From assembly GCA_001799575.1 (NCBI GenBank), contig MGTT01000011.1, positions 124,001 through 188,000 of the forward strand: DNA of 64,000 nucleotides. Direction: 5' to 3'. The notes beneath the pieces were generated by a model that was not told the origin of the DNA, searched no databases, and was given only the letters and a program-made list of their open reading frames with translations. Within the stretch, counting starts at the first letter, position 1, and the number at the start of each line of letters is the position of its first letter. Source of the DNA: Elusimicrobia bacterium GWA2_56_46 (lineage in GTDB: Bacteria; Elusimicrobiota; Elusimicrobia; Elusimicrobiales; UBA9959). Positions 8,776 through 16,842 of the stretch are shown here, piece by piece. The position numbers and the translations under genes were made by a program.

Positions 8776-8789
8776 AAGCGTCTCCATAT

Positions 8790-8901
8790 CATCCCTCATC
8801 CCTCATCCCTCATCCCTCATCCCTCATCCCTCATCCCTCATCCCTCATCCCTCATCCCTCATCCCTCATCCCTCATCCCTCATCCCTCATCCCTCATCCC
8901 T
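8790..8901 (+). repeat. heptamer array: 16 perfect tandem copies of CATCCCT
   Basis: 112 bp = 16 uninterrupted units, the longest and most uniform array in the window and so probably the most recently expanded. It lies between the PorV-like start and the GGDEF gene and encodes the last residues and stop codon (TGA, 8880-8882) of the GGDEF protein. Confidence 0.95.
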
Positions 8902-10382
8902 TGCGTTTTCTCCACGTCCCCGGCCAGGGCTATCTGGCCGCGGCCGTGGGATTTCACCCAGTAAAGGGCGTCGTCGGCTTTCGCGAGCAGGGCCTCCATG
9001 GAAGAAGCGTCCGCCGGGAATGTCGAGATACCCAGGCTCATTGACACCGTAAGTTCCCGCGTCTTGGAAAAAGGCACGGGGATCTTTATCTCGCGGACCT
9101 CCAGAGCGAGCCTGGCCGCCAGTTTCTGCGCTTCCTCCCCCGTGGCCTGGGGCAGGAGTATAATGATCTCGTCGCCGCCGTAGCGGCACGGGAAGTCTAT
9201 TTTGCGCAGATTGGAAAGGATCACCCGGCCGACCTCCCTGAGCACTTTGTCGCCTATCTGGTGGCCGTAAGTGTCGTTCACTTCCTTAAAATAGTCCACG
9301 TCCCCCCAGATGACGGCCAAAGGCTGCTTGAAACGTTCCGCGCGGTAAAATTCCTCCTGAAAACGCTGGTTGAAGTAACGCCGCAGCGGCAGTTTGGTCA
9401 GTTCGTCATAAAGCGAAAGCTCTTCGACCTTGTCGAAAAGCCTGACATTGTCCAGCGCCAGACCGATCTGCCCGGCGAAAGACTTGAGCATGGCAAGTTC
9501 CCCCGGCTCGATCTTCTGCTGGCTTAAAAGGTTGTCCACGATCAGCAGGCCGATGGTGGTTCCCTGCACCACCAGGGGCATATACAGCACGCAGTCCTTG
9601 TACCGTTCCATGAACACGCCCGAACTCCTGCCCAGCACGATATCCGCGAAGCGGTGGGCGCCGGCCTCAAGCGGGATCTCTTCGTACGCTATGCTCTTAA
9701 GCTGGCCGCGGATATCGGAACTCAGTTCGCCTTTTAATTTCTGCGCTTTCTCGTCTATCAGGTAAAGCCGCACGCGGTCAAAGCCGAAATAGGTCTGGAT
9801 GCCGGCCAGGATATGTTTAAAACTGTCGCGCACCCGGAGGGAATTGGCGAAGATCTCGGTAAGTTCGGTGATGACGGAAAGATTCCTGGAATATTTTTTA
9901 TTAAGACCCACGAATTCTGCTTTGTAATAGCTGCGCATGAACTCGCCGATATACTCGTGGGCAAAGGCGGCCTCGGCCGGAGAAAACCGCTTTTTTTTCG
10001 GGGAACGTTCCAGCCTGATCAGCCCCTGTATGGGAGCTTCGCCGGAGGCGGCCGCGGCATAGATCCCGACCCGGAACGGCGCCAGCAGAAAATGACCGGC
10101 CTTATTGCTGAAAACCGCCGGCTTCAGCGAGGCCAGCGTTTCGGATGCCGGAGAATCCGGGGACGGGCGCGCGCTTTCCTCGGCCTCGAAAGACAGGCCG
10201 TCCGCGCGGCGCATCATCAGACGCAGAAGCGCGTTCTTCTCGTCGTAATAATAAAACGAGACCCGCTCCGCCGCGGACAGTCTGGACGCGGCTTCGAGCA
10301 GCCCTTTCAGGAAAGCGTCCCGGCTCTCGAAAAAAGCGGGCGTTTCCCCGGCCAGGGAGTTTATTTTCTTTTTCTTTTTCAT
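8880..10382 (-). CDS. diguanylate cyclase with tandem GAF-type sensor regions (GGDEF protein)
   Basis: 500 residues. Two GAF-like segments (about 20-150 and 170-320) precede a GGDEF domain (about 325-490) with the signature RYGGDEI and the metal-binding stretch WGDVDYFKEVNDTYGH. The product-inhibition I-site is present: RKID lies five residues before GGDE. Expected activity is 2 GTP to cyclic-di-GMP in the cytoplasm, controlled by ligand or redox binding to GAF. It starts 9 bp after the stop of the solute-binding-fold gene, so the two are co-transcribed with tsaD. The C-terminus (GMRDEG, then stop) is encoded by the CATCCCT array, so the natural stop has been overwritten by repeat DNA. Confidence 0.88.
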   Translation of the reverse strand: MKKKKKINSLAGETPAFFESRDAFLKGLLEAASRLSAAERVSFYYYDEKNALLRLMMRRADGLSFEAEESARPSPDSPASETLASLKPAVFSNKAGHFLLAPFRVGIYAAAASGEAPIQGLIRLERSPKKKRFSPAEAAFAHEYIGEFMRSYYKAEFVGLNKKYSRNLSVITELTEIFANSLRVRDSFKHILAGIQTYFGFDRVRLYLIDEKAQKLKGELSSDIRGQLKSIAYEEIPLEAGAHRFADIVLGRSSGVFMERYKDCVLYMPLVVQGTTIGLLIVDNLLSQQKIEPGELAMLKSFAGQIGLALDNVRLFDKVEELSLYDELTKLPLRRYFNQRFQEEFYRAERFKQPLAVIWGDVDYFKEVNDTYGHQIGDKVLREVGRVILSNLRKIDFPCRYGGDEIIILLPQATGEEAQKLAARLALEVREIKIPVPFSKTRELTVSMSLGISTFPADASSMEALLAKADDALYWVKSHGRGQIALAGDVEKTQGMRDEG

Positions 10383-10391
10383 ACGCTGCTG

Positions 10392-11570
10392 TCAGTACAG
10401 CGACAGCAGATAATCTATCTCTCCCTGGGCTATTATCAGTTCCCTTAAAAAATCCTCCCGCGTATAGGCCTGCCTGGAAATCCGCAGCGACGCGTGCCAG
10501 AGCGCCTTGTCCAGCAGCAGTTCCGCCGTGGGGTATACGGCGCTGTTGGGCGCCGGCGCCGGAGAGGAGAACACTTCCCTCCAGACCTCTTCGCCGCGGG
10601 AATTTTCCAGGATCTCTTCAAAAACCTGGGTCAGGCACGGAAAAGCCCCGAAAGCCGGGGCGAAAGAACGGCAGCTGTCCGCGGAAAGCGCCCATTTCAG
10701 GAACAACCCCGCCTCCTTCAGGCGGGGCGAGCCGGAGGCGGCCGCCAGACCGTAACTCAGGATCTGTTCTTTTTTCCTTGCGCCCGGCAGACGGACAGGC
10801 CTGAACGAACTTTTCCTGCCGGCGGGGAAAGCGGGCAGCCTGGTTCCGATCACCATGGCGGCCGAGTCCTCGTAGAAAGGCCCCCCCTCAAGGACAGTCT
10901 CTCCGAAAAGCGGCAGATAACCCCTGAGAGCCGGCTCCAGATAGTCTTCCAGGCCTTTCACGGCCTCGTCCCTGCTGAGCGTACAGCGGTTCCGGTCTTC
11001 GGAAAACAGGTCTCCCCCGCGGTTCCAGACGCAGGGCAGAGCGTAGGCGGCGCTCAGCCGGCCGGCGCCGCACAGGACAGGGTAAAAGCCGCGTTTTTTA
11101 TTTCCGGAAGCCAGCCTTTCGCAAACCGACAGGAATCCCCCCCAGTCGGAAAGATCGGCTTCGGGGCGCAGGGAATGTTTTTTGAACTCTTCCGGGTGAT
11201 AGAACAACACCGGAGCTTCCATCCACCAGGGCGCGGAAAAGGCGATATCGCTTTCTTCGGTTGAACAGCCTTTTTTCAGAAAGTCCGGGTACCTGACCGG
11301 GGTGAACGCCTCAAAAACCCTGTCGATTTCAGCCAGAAGGCCAAGTTTGGCCAAAACCGCCGTCCACGACTGCGGCAGTTCCATGATGTCCGCGGTTTCG
11401 CGGTTCCTGGAATCCCGGAGATGGGCAAAAATGTTCCGCCACATGGATCTGCGGGTCATGACCCGGAAATCCACCTTGATCTCGGGATAGTGCGCGGAAA
11501 AAGAGTTCAGCAGATTTTTGAAAGCCGCGAACTTACCCGTGTCGGAATCGGCCAGAAGCCATATCAGCAT
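10392..11570 (-). CDS. solute-binding-protein fold (family 1) lacking a signal peptide
   Basis: 392 residues. The N-terminus MLIWLLADSDTGKFAAFKNLLNSF is where the first strand and helix of a mature family 1 (maltose-type) periplasmic binding protein would lie. A helix near DWGGFLSVCERL and the motif APWWMEAPVLFYHPEEF are also typical. No signal peptide and no alternative upstream start: the ATG is only 5 nt after the tsaD stop. No permease or ATPase genes are adjacent. It lies directly before the GAF-GGDEF gene with a 9-bp gap. Inference: a cytoplasmic ligand-binding partner of the cyclase rather than an importer subunit. It could instead be a decayed transporter component. Confidence 0.6.
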   Translation of the reverse strand: MLIWLLADSDTGKFAAFKNLLNSFSAHYPEIKVDFRVMTRRSMWRNIFAHLRDSRNRETADIMELPQSWTAVLAKLGLLAEIDRVFEAFTPVRYPDFLKKGCSTEESDIAFSAPWWMEAPVLFYHPEEFKKHSLRPEADLSDWGGFLSVCERLASGNKKRGFYPVLCGAGRLSAAYALPCVWNRGGDLFSEDRNRCTLSRDEAVKGLEDYLEPALRGYLPLFGETVLEGGPFYEDSAAMVIGTRLPAFPAGRKSSFRPVRLPGARKKEQILSYGLAAASGSPRLKEAGLFLKWALSADSCRSFAPAFGAFPCLTQVFEEILENSRGEEVWREVFSSPAPAPNSAVYPTAELLLDKALWHASLRISRQAYTREDFLRELIIAQGEIDYLLSLY

Positions 11571-11575
11571 AAAAT

Positions 11576-12655
11576 TTAATCCCAGGACGCCACGGCCAGA
11601 TCCGGGGCTATATCCAGGGAACCACCCGAAACCCCGCGCTCAAGCCGGCGCGCGGCGCAAAGAGCCACCATGGCGGCATTGTCCGTGCAGTAGGCTTTTT
11701 CCGCGAACCCGATCTGATAGCCGGTTCCGGCCGCGAGTTCGGCGAACTTCCGCCTTAAACGGAGGTTGGCCGCCACGCCGCCGCCCACGATCACGCGCTT
11801 TATGCCGGAAGCCGCGCAGGCTTTGGCGGTTTTATGGACCAGCGTGTCGGCGACAGCCTCCTCAAAAGCCAGGCAGATCCCGGCCTGGCCGGCCGGGGAA
11901 AGCCGCCGGCGTTTTTCATAAAAATCGGAACCGAGCAGATCCCGGAGCCTGTAAGCCACGGCCGTCTTAAGGCCGCTGAACGAAAAATCAAAACTGCTTT
12001 CCATATAGGGCCGCGGGAACTCAAAGCCGCCGGCCCTTAACGGAGCGGCCCCCAGGGCCGCCTTTTCCACGGAAGGCCCGCCGGGATAATCCAGTCCCAG
12101 CAGTTTGGCCACCTTGTCGAAAGCCTCGCCGGCCGCATCATCGCGGGTCCGTCCCAGAACCTTGTAGCAGCCGTAGCCTTCCACTTTCCAAAGTTCGGTA
12201 TGGCCCCCTGAAACGATGAGAACGATGCACGGAAATTTTATCCGTCTGGATGCCAGCTTCCCCTCGTACTCGTAAGCCAGAAAATGGCCTTCAAGATGAT
12301 TTATGCCCAGAAGTTCCGCGCCGAGCAGCCTGGCCGCGGCCCCGGCCGCCACCCTCGACACCAGAAGGGCTCCGGGCAGCCCCGGTCCCCGGGAGAAAAC
12401 GACCGCGTCTATTTTCGGCCCGTTCAGCCAGCCGCCTCTGAAAAAAGGACGCCGGTAACCGGCTTTCGAAAGGGCGGCGCCAAGCACAGGGGAGATCTTC
12501 TCCAGATGCGCCCGGCTGGCAAGCTCCGGCACCACGCCGCTGTATTTTCTATGAAGACCTATCTGGGAGAAAACGATATTAGAGAGCAGCCGCCGGCCGT
12601 CAAGCACACAGACGGAGGTTTCGTCGCAGGTGGTCTCAAAAGCCAGGATTCTCAT
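11576..12655 (-). CDS. tsaD: tRNA threonylcarbamoyladenosine transferase TsaD
   Basis: 359 residues from ATG 12655 (MRILAFETTCDETS); the in-frame extension upstream is made of repeat DNA and is not expected in the family. TsaD moves the threonylcarbamoyl group from TC-AMP to A37 of tRNAs that read ANN codons, in the cytoplasm with TsaB and TsaE. Visible marks are the ASKHA start, the metal-binding H-L-E-G-H (H120, H124), SGGHTEL, and GGGVAANLRLR near the C-terminus. A short insertion (about residues 67-82, FFRGGWLNG) is unusual. No clear ribosome site. It heads a run with the binding-protein and GGDEF genes (gap 5 bp). Confidence 0.95.
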   Translation of the reverse strand: MRILAFETTCDETSVCVLDGRRLLSNIVFSQIGLHRKYSGVVPELASRAHLEKISPVLGAALSKAGYRRPFFRGGWLNGPKIDAVVFSRGPGLPGALLVSRVAAGAAARLLGAELLGINHLEGHFLAYEYEGKLASRRIKFPCIVLIVSGGHTELWKVEGYGCYKVLGRTRDDAAGEAFDKVAKLLGLDYPGGPSVEKAALGAAPLRAGGFEFPRPYMESSFDFSFSGLKTAVAYRLRDLLGSDFYEKRRRLSPAGQAGICLAFEEAVADTLVHKTAKACAASGIKRVIVGGGVAANLRLRRKFAELAAGTGYQIGFAEKAYCTDNAAMVALCAARRLERGVSGGSLDIAPDLAVASWD

Positions 12656-12660
12656 AAAGC

Positions 12661-12745
12661 AGGGTCTAGGGGTCAGGGTAGAGGGTTTAGGTTCAGAAAT
12701 AAGGAATTTCCATATCACACCCCTACACCCTAAACCCTCTACCCT
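12661..12745 (+). repeat. inverted pair of heptamer arrays, family D (CCCTAAA type)
   Basis: Five units at 12661-12695 (AGGGTAG and AGGGTTT type) face four units at 12718-12745 (AAACCCT and CTACCCT type). They contain a perfect 17-bp inverted repeat, 12675-12691 (AGGGTAGAGGGTTTAGG) against 12729-12745, with a 37-nt loop. The right arm covers the ctpA stop codon, so this could form a terminator-like hairpin between ctpA and tsaD. Confidence 0.85.
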
Positions 12746-14105
12746 ATTTTGCTGTTTTCAGATTCCCCAGAACCTCTCTGGCTTTCAGAAGTTCCACGGC
12801 GCGATCCAGCACATCATCGCGGATCTGGGCTTCTTTTTTCTTATCCTGCGCGGTGGGGCGGAATACTCCGTCGTTTTGCGGAACAGAAGTTTTCTCCCCA
12901 AGCCGTTTTTTCTCGGCCTCTTCCGCGGCTTTCGGTTCTTTGCCGGGATAATAGAATTCTTCAGCCTGCTGGAGAAGTTTTCTTTCTACTTCCAGCGGAA
13001 CTTTAATCTCTATGTCCGGGGTTATGCCGCCGGTGTTCTTTTTTTCGTCACGATGTATGGAACGGCCGGAGGGCGTATAATACCTGGCTATAGTGAGCCT
13101 TAACGCGGACTTGTCGGAAAGCGGTATCATGGACTGAACGCTGGCCTTGCCGAAAGTGCGCTCGCCTATGATAACGGCTCGTTTGTTGTCCTGCATGGCG
13201 CCGGCCACGATCTCGCTGGCGGAAGCCGAGACGCGGTTCACCAGGATGACCAGCGGCAGATCGGAATAGGGCGCCTGGGCGGCGGCCCTGAATTCCTGGT
13301 AATTTTCCGGCTTACGGCCCTTGGTGTAAACTATCATCCTGTTGTTATCCAGGAAAAGCTTTGAAATGTCCACCGAGGCCGACAGCAGACCGCCCGGGTC
13401 GTACCGCAGGTCTATGACCAGGCCTTCTATCCCCTGCTTTTGAAGGCCCTGGAGAGCCTTGGTGAAATCCTCCACCACATGGCCGGTGAATTCTATCGTT
13501 TTTATGTAGCCGATCCTGCCATCGATCACCCTGGACTTGACGTTCTCGGTCTTGATCAGTTCGCGGACCATGGTCACGTCCCTGTTTATCCAATCGGCGT
13601 TCTTGTCCTCCGTCTCCCGCGCGATAGTGATCTTGACCTGGGTTCCGGGCACGCCGCGCAGTTTTTTTATGGCTTCGTCTATGATCAGATCCTTGGTGCT
13701 CTCGCCCTCTATTTTCACGATCTTGTCGCCTGGATACAACTGGGCGCGGTACGCCGGCGTATTGGGGAGCGGCGTTACCACGGTCAGCCAGCCGTCGCGC
13801 ACATCCACCCGTATGCCTATGCCGCCGAATTCCCCCTCCGTATCGCTCTTGACCCTGGTGTAAACGTCGGGCTCCATGAACTGGGAAAAATCGTCCAGCT
13901 CGCGCACCATGCCGGCGGCGGCCCCGTAGATCAGTTTCTGGGAATCTATCTCGTCAACGTAATTTTCCTTGATCAGCTCCATCACGTCCACTATTACCTT
14001 GAGCTGCTGGTAGGTCTGATCTATGGCAAAATTGAGGTACGGGAAAGCCAGGCCGATAAAGGCGGAAACGAAGACGATCCCCGCCAGTTTCTTAATGCTT
14101 TTCAT
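12744..14105 (-). CDS. ctpA: C-terminal processing peptidase, S41 family (CtpA/Prc-like)
   Basis: 453 residues from ATG 14105 (GGGAGA 7 nt upstream). An N-terminal hydrophobic segment (signal or anchor, about 1-25) is followed by a PDZ domain (about 85-165, FGGIGIRV...PGDKIVKIEG) and the S41 protease core. The catalytic Ser is in NRVSASASEI and the Lys in GKASVQS, forming the Ser-Lys dyad. It acts in the periplasm on C-terminal tails and often degrades cell-wall hydrolases. The charged C-terminal extension (about 360-450) is longer than the core needs. It follows envC and ftsX on the same strand, the usual ftsX-envC-ctpA order. Confidence 0.93.
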   Translation of the reverse strand: MKSIKKLAGIVFVSAFIGLAFPYLNFAIDQTYQQLKVIVDVMELIKENYVDEIDSQKLIYGAAAGMVRELDDFSQFMEPDVYTRVKSDTEGEFGGIGIRVDVRDGWLTVVTPLPNTPAYRAQLYPGDKIVKIEGESTKDLIIDEAIKKLRGVPGTQVKITIARETEDKNADWINRDVTMVRELIKTENVKSRVIDGRIGYIKTIEFTGHVVEDFTKALQGLQKQGIEGLVIDLRYDPGGLLSASVDISKLFLDNNRMIVYTKGRKPENYQEFRAAAQAPYSDLPLVILVNRVSASASEIVAGAMQDNKRAVIIGERTFGKASVQSMIPLSDKSALRLTIARYYTPSGRSIHRDEKKNTGGITPDIEIKVPLEVERKLLQQAEEFYYPGKEPKAAEEAEKKRLGEKTSVPQNDGVFRPTAQDKKKEAQIRDDVLDRAVELLKAREVLGNLKTAK

Positions 14106-14163
14106 TGAATTTTCTCCCTGTTGCACGAAAGTATAGATTATACATCTTTCAGGGCTTTTTTTC

Positions 14164-14198
14164 GCCCTTTAGCCTTTAGCCCTCGTCCTTTATCCTTA
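14164..14198 (+). repeat. heptamer repeat block, family G (5 units, AGCCTTT type)
   Basis: Five 7-bp units (GCCCTTT, AGCCTTT and relatives) in the gap between ctpA and envC. Confidence 0.75.
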
Positions 14199-14199
14199 T

Positions 14200-14225
14200 C
14201 TGAAAAATTCGACTGAATTTTTCAG
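14200..14225 (-). terminator. hairpin immediately after envC
   Basis: A perfect 11-bp inverted repeat, CTGAAAAATTC and its complement with a GACT loop, 1 nt beyond the envC stop. The stem is AT-rich and no long U-run follows, so it is a weak terminator or an mRNA 3'-end stabiliser. Confidence 0.5.
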
Positions 14226-14226
14226 G

Positions 14227-15390
14227 TTAGTTCGTCAGCCAGATCAGCGGATCCACCGCCGCGTCACCCAGCCGAATCTCAAAATAAACCGCGCTATAAT
14301 CCTTCTCCGCCGGCCCGGAAACAGCCTGCGTGTCCTCCCCCGCGCGGCCAAGCGGGGAACTGGGCGTCACCTGATCGTTTTTAAAGACCGAAATAGACGC
14401 CAGCAGACCGTAAATGGTGAAAAAGCCACGCTCGTGATCCACTATGACCACGTTCCCGTAAGTCCTGAACGGACCGGCGTAAATAACTTTCCCGTTCATG
14501 ACCGGGAAAACGGGGGCCGCTTCCGCGGCGCGGATCCGCACGCCTTCCCGCACGATCCAGGTCTTCAAAAGCGGCACCTCCTCCCTGCCGTACCGGCTTA
14601 TGACCCTGCCCGCCGCCGGCCAGGGAAGCGAATGCCTGGGAATCGGCAGATCCCTGGATCTCCCGGCCGAAGGCTTATAAGGCGACTGTTTTTCAAGTTT
14701 CCTGACCAGTCTGGTCAGGCCGAGAGCGGCGTTCTGGAGGTTTTCCACTTCTTTTGAAAGCCGGAGCTGCTTTTCCCTGGTCCTTTCCAGTTCCGTCATC
14801 TTGCCCTTTACTATGTTCCTATGGGCCGACCGCTGCTTGTCCACCAGCCCTTTTTTCGCCTTAAGCTCAAGATTCTGCCTGGTCAGATCCTGAAGATCTC
14901 CCTTGACCCTGGCGGTCTCGCCTTTGATCCTTTTGATGAGGCTGTTCTTCTCCAGGATGGCGGATTTCAGCAGGAGATCGCGCGAAATATCGCTCAACCC
15001 GTGATAGGGATAATAGAAATGTTTATCCAGAGAATAGAGGACGACCTCCCCATACAGATCTCCCTGGAGATCCTTGTAGGCTTTGGCGAGGGAATCATAC
15101 TTTTCCCTGGAATCGGAGCTTCTGGCGCGGGTACCGGCAAGCTGCGCCTCCAGCGCTTTCTGGCGTCCCACATTAAGCTTATCCTCTTTTTTAAGAGTGT
15201 CTATTTCGGAATTTATGAGGTTTTCCTCTTCCCTGTATTTCTCCAGTTCTTTCTTCTTTTCATCCAGTTGCTGACGGATCTCGTCCAGACTTTTTTTCCT
15301 GGCCGCGATCTTGCCCTCGGCCGCGAGCCCGGCGGGGCCGGCCAGGAGCAGGAACGAGAAAAGGAGGGTTAATTGTGCGTGTTTTTCCAT
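14227..15390 (-). CDS. envC: EnvC-like murein hydrolase activator (coiled coil plus degenerate LytM/M23)
   Basis: 387 residues: signal peptide (about 1-24), a long coiled coil (about 25-230), then a LytM/M23-like domain (about 280-387). The metal-site residues of active M23 enzymes are lost. The HxxxD position reads IVREGVRI, the HxH position reads TIYGLL, and only VDHE and YFEIR recall the fold. This is typical of EnvC, which does not cut peptidoglycan but activates amidases at the septum when pulled by FtsX. It overlaps the 3' end of ftsX by 22 bp, so translation is coupled. No FtsE gene is next to them here. Confidence 0.88.
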   Translation of the reverse strand: MEKHAQLTLLFSFLLLAGPAGLAAEGKIAARKKSLDEIRQQLDEKKKELEKYREEENLINSEIDTLKKEDKLNVGRQKALEAQLAGTRARSSDSREKYDSLAKAYKDLQGDLYGEVVLYSLDKHFYYPYHGLSDISRDLLLKSAILEKNSLIKRIKGETARVKGDLQDLTRQNLELKAKKGLVDKQRSAHRNIVKGKMTELERTREKQLRLSKEVENLQNAALGLTRLVRKLEKQSPYKPSAGRSRDLPIPRHSLPWPAAGRVISRYGREEVPLLKTWIVREGVRIRAAEAAPVFPVMNGKVIYAGPFRTYGNVVIVDHERGFFTIYGLLASISVFKNDQVTPSSPLGRAGEDTQAVSGPAEKDYSAVYFEIRLGDAAVDPLIWLTN

Positions 15391-16181
15391 TGGAAGATCA
15401 CCCAGGCGGACACGCCGCCCGCGGCGATGATCGCCGCCTGCCAGAAAGGCCCGGGCCAGAGCCAGAGGGGGCTCAGATATTTGACCGGGTAGACAAGCGC
15501 GTAGGAAACCGCCACGGCCAGGGAGGCGGCCAGGAGACCCGCGAAAAACCAGTTACGGTCGCGCCGCACGCTCTCAAGGAAGCCGCCCACCGTGTTACGA
15601 TAAAGCGCCGCCATCAGAGCCATAAACACCAGGGACACGAAAACCAGGGACAGCGAGACCAGAAGATAATGTTCGTAGAAAAGGGCGTGCAGAATGGCAT
15701 AGGCCCCGAGCGGCTTGTATTTTATGTCGGCTACGCCGTTGACTTTCCAGGCCTCCTCAACCCAGGAGTTAAGATCTCCCAGGGCGGCCTCGTCCAGCGA
15801 GACCTCAAAAGTATCAGGCAGAGGATTGGAGACCATGTTCATGACGGCGCCCACCAGATCGGGGTCTTCCTCGCGGAGCCTGCGGAGGCGTTCGGCCTTG
15901 CTTATAAAGGAAATCTCGGCGCTGCCCGGGATGGCCTTGAACCGCTCTTCCATGCCGGCGGAATCCTGTCTTACCTTATCGCTTTTGACCACCACTATGC
16001 GGAAATCTTCCTTAAGGATAAGGGAGATCTCCCGGACCTGCAGACGCATGAACAACAGCGCCTCCGCCATAAGGGCGCCGGCAAAGACGGTCAGAAAAAC
16101 CACCCGGTAGCCCTTGCGGCCCTTTTTATGCTCTTCCGTTCGCTGGTAGTGATGCTGCGGATGGTGATGATGTTCTTCCAT
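15369..16181 (-). CDS. ftsX: cell-division permease-like protein FtsX
   Basis: 270 residues if started at ATG 16181 (MEEHHHHPQHH). An in-frame ATG at 16214 adds 11 residues but would lie almost at the predicted transcription start. One N-terminal helix (about 25-47), an extracellular domain (about 50-155), then three helices at the C-terminus match the FtsX plan. FtsX with FtsE forms a non-transporting ABC complex that controls murein hydrolases through EnvC, which is encoded next. The His-rich cytoplasmic N-terminus is unusual. There is no ftsE upstream; the 5' flank is 660 bp of non-coding DNA with its own promoter. Confidence 0.88.
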   Translation of the reverse strand: MEEHHHHPQHHYQRTEEHKKGRKGYRVVFLTVFAGALMAEALLFMRLQVREISLILKEDFRIVVVKSDKVRQDSAGMEERFKAIPGSAEISFISKAERLRRLREEDPDLVGAVMNMVSNPLPDTFEVSLDEAALGDLNSWVEEAWKVNGVADIKYKPLGAYAILHALFYEHYLLVSLSLVFVSLVFMALMAALYRNTVGGFLESVRRDRNWFFAGLLAASLAVAVSYALVYPVKYLSPLWLWPGPFWQAAIIAAGGVSAWVIFQWKNTHN

Positions 16182-16225
16182 AAATCGCTGAAATGGGTTT
16201 ACCCTGCCCGGCATTTCAAAGCATC

Positions 16226-16256
16226 ATTATATAATTTATTATGTGAAGATGGGCAA
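16226..16256 (-). promoter_or_regulatory. promoter of ftsX-envC-ctpA
   Basis: On the minus strand TTGCCC (16251-16256) and TATAAT (16226-16231) are 19 bp apart; an overlapping TATATA gives 17 bp. The start site would be near 16218, a few bases before ATG 16214, which favours ATG 16181 as the ftsX start. Confidence 0.6.
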
Positions 16257-16337
16257 AAAAGGGGGGCACCCAAATCCTCCACTAACAACCCTGCGTCATT
16301 GATGAGAAGATTTCACCCATTGGGTGAAAGCGGAGAA

Positions 16338-16476
16338 ATGGCGGCGGGCTGCCGGTTCGGGGGCCTGCCAGCCATGGGGCCCATCGGGCCTGCGGGGCCC
16401 GGCGACTTCGCGCCGGTTCCCCTCCGGCCCGATCCGACCCATGGCTGTCACCCCTCCAACTATACCCCGCCGCCAT
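16338..16476. other. 139-nt nested GC-rich hairpin (possible structured RNA or palindromic element)
   Basis: Four stems nest exactly. ATGGCGGCGGG (16338-16348) pairs with 16466-16476. CAGCCATGGG (16369-16378) pairs with 16438-16447. ATCGGGCC (16383-16390) pairs with 16426-16433. CCGGCG (16399-16404) pairs with 16411-16416, capped by a 6-nt loop, and GGGG/CCCC adds to the inner helix. The long ordered pairing is unlikely by chance even in GC-rich DNA. It reads equally in both directions, so strand is open. Confidence 0.65.
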
Positions 16477-16580
16477 CCTCCTGATATAGCCTGAAAAACA
16501 CACCTCTGTTTTACCCGCGAGGCGTCCAAATAGATGACTATCAATGAAGAGATGATGATTCCAAGAGGCGCCGCGGAATT

Positions 16581-16608
16581 CGGGTACCGGATACCGGTGC
16601 CGGGTGGG
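16581..16608 (+). repeat. heptamer repeat block, family B (4 units)
   Basis: CGGGTAC, CGGATAC and two diverged units, in the non-coding segment upstream of ftsX. Confidence 0.7.
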
Positions 16609-16842
16609 TAATTCAAGTAGTAATTTGGGCGGGGTCAATATATTGTATTTTCAGATTTTGGAATGCCGAGTGACCATCAATTGCGTAAATTTTACTAAGG
16701 GGTGAGTCGCAGGCCCCCGTTTTACTACCCTGCGGTTCGTTAACCCAAAGCCGATAACAGGCCTGCCTCATTGATGAGAAGAACATTGCGGACGCGGACG
16801 TGTCGGCGAAATTATCGCTTATCGGATTTGGGAGGCGGGAAT

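Larger units (their letters stand above)
16290..16782. repeat. non-coding segment bracketed by 21-bp direct repeats
   Basis: CCTGCGTCATTGATGAGAAG at 16290 recurs with one change at 16762 (20 of 21 bases identical across 16290-16310 and 16762-16782). Between them lie a small dyad (TTTCACCC ATT GGGTGAAA, near 16311-16329), a giant hairpin (16338-16476) and a heptamer block (16581-16608). No credible reading frame. It may be a non-autonomous mobile element; no terminal gene is present. Confidence 0.55.

Noticed and set aside
8790-8901. CRISPR-like array
   Set aside because: Perfect 7-bp tandem units with no spacers; a simple heptamer array.
12675-12745. Telomere-like repeats (TTTAGGG/CCCTAAA)
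   Set aside because: Only a few degenerate heptamers in an internal position as an inverted pair; part of the general heptamer system.
16282-16638. Small frames around the nested hairpin
   Set aside because: They follow the palindrome in both strands equally and lack start signals.
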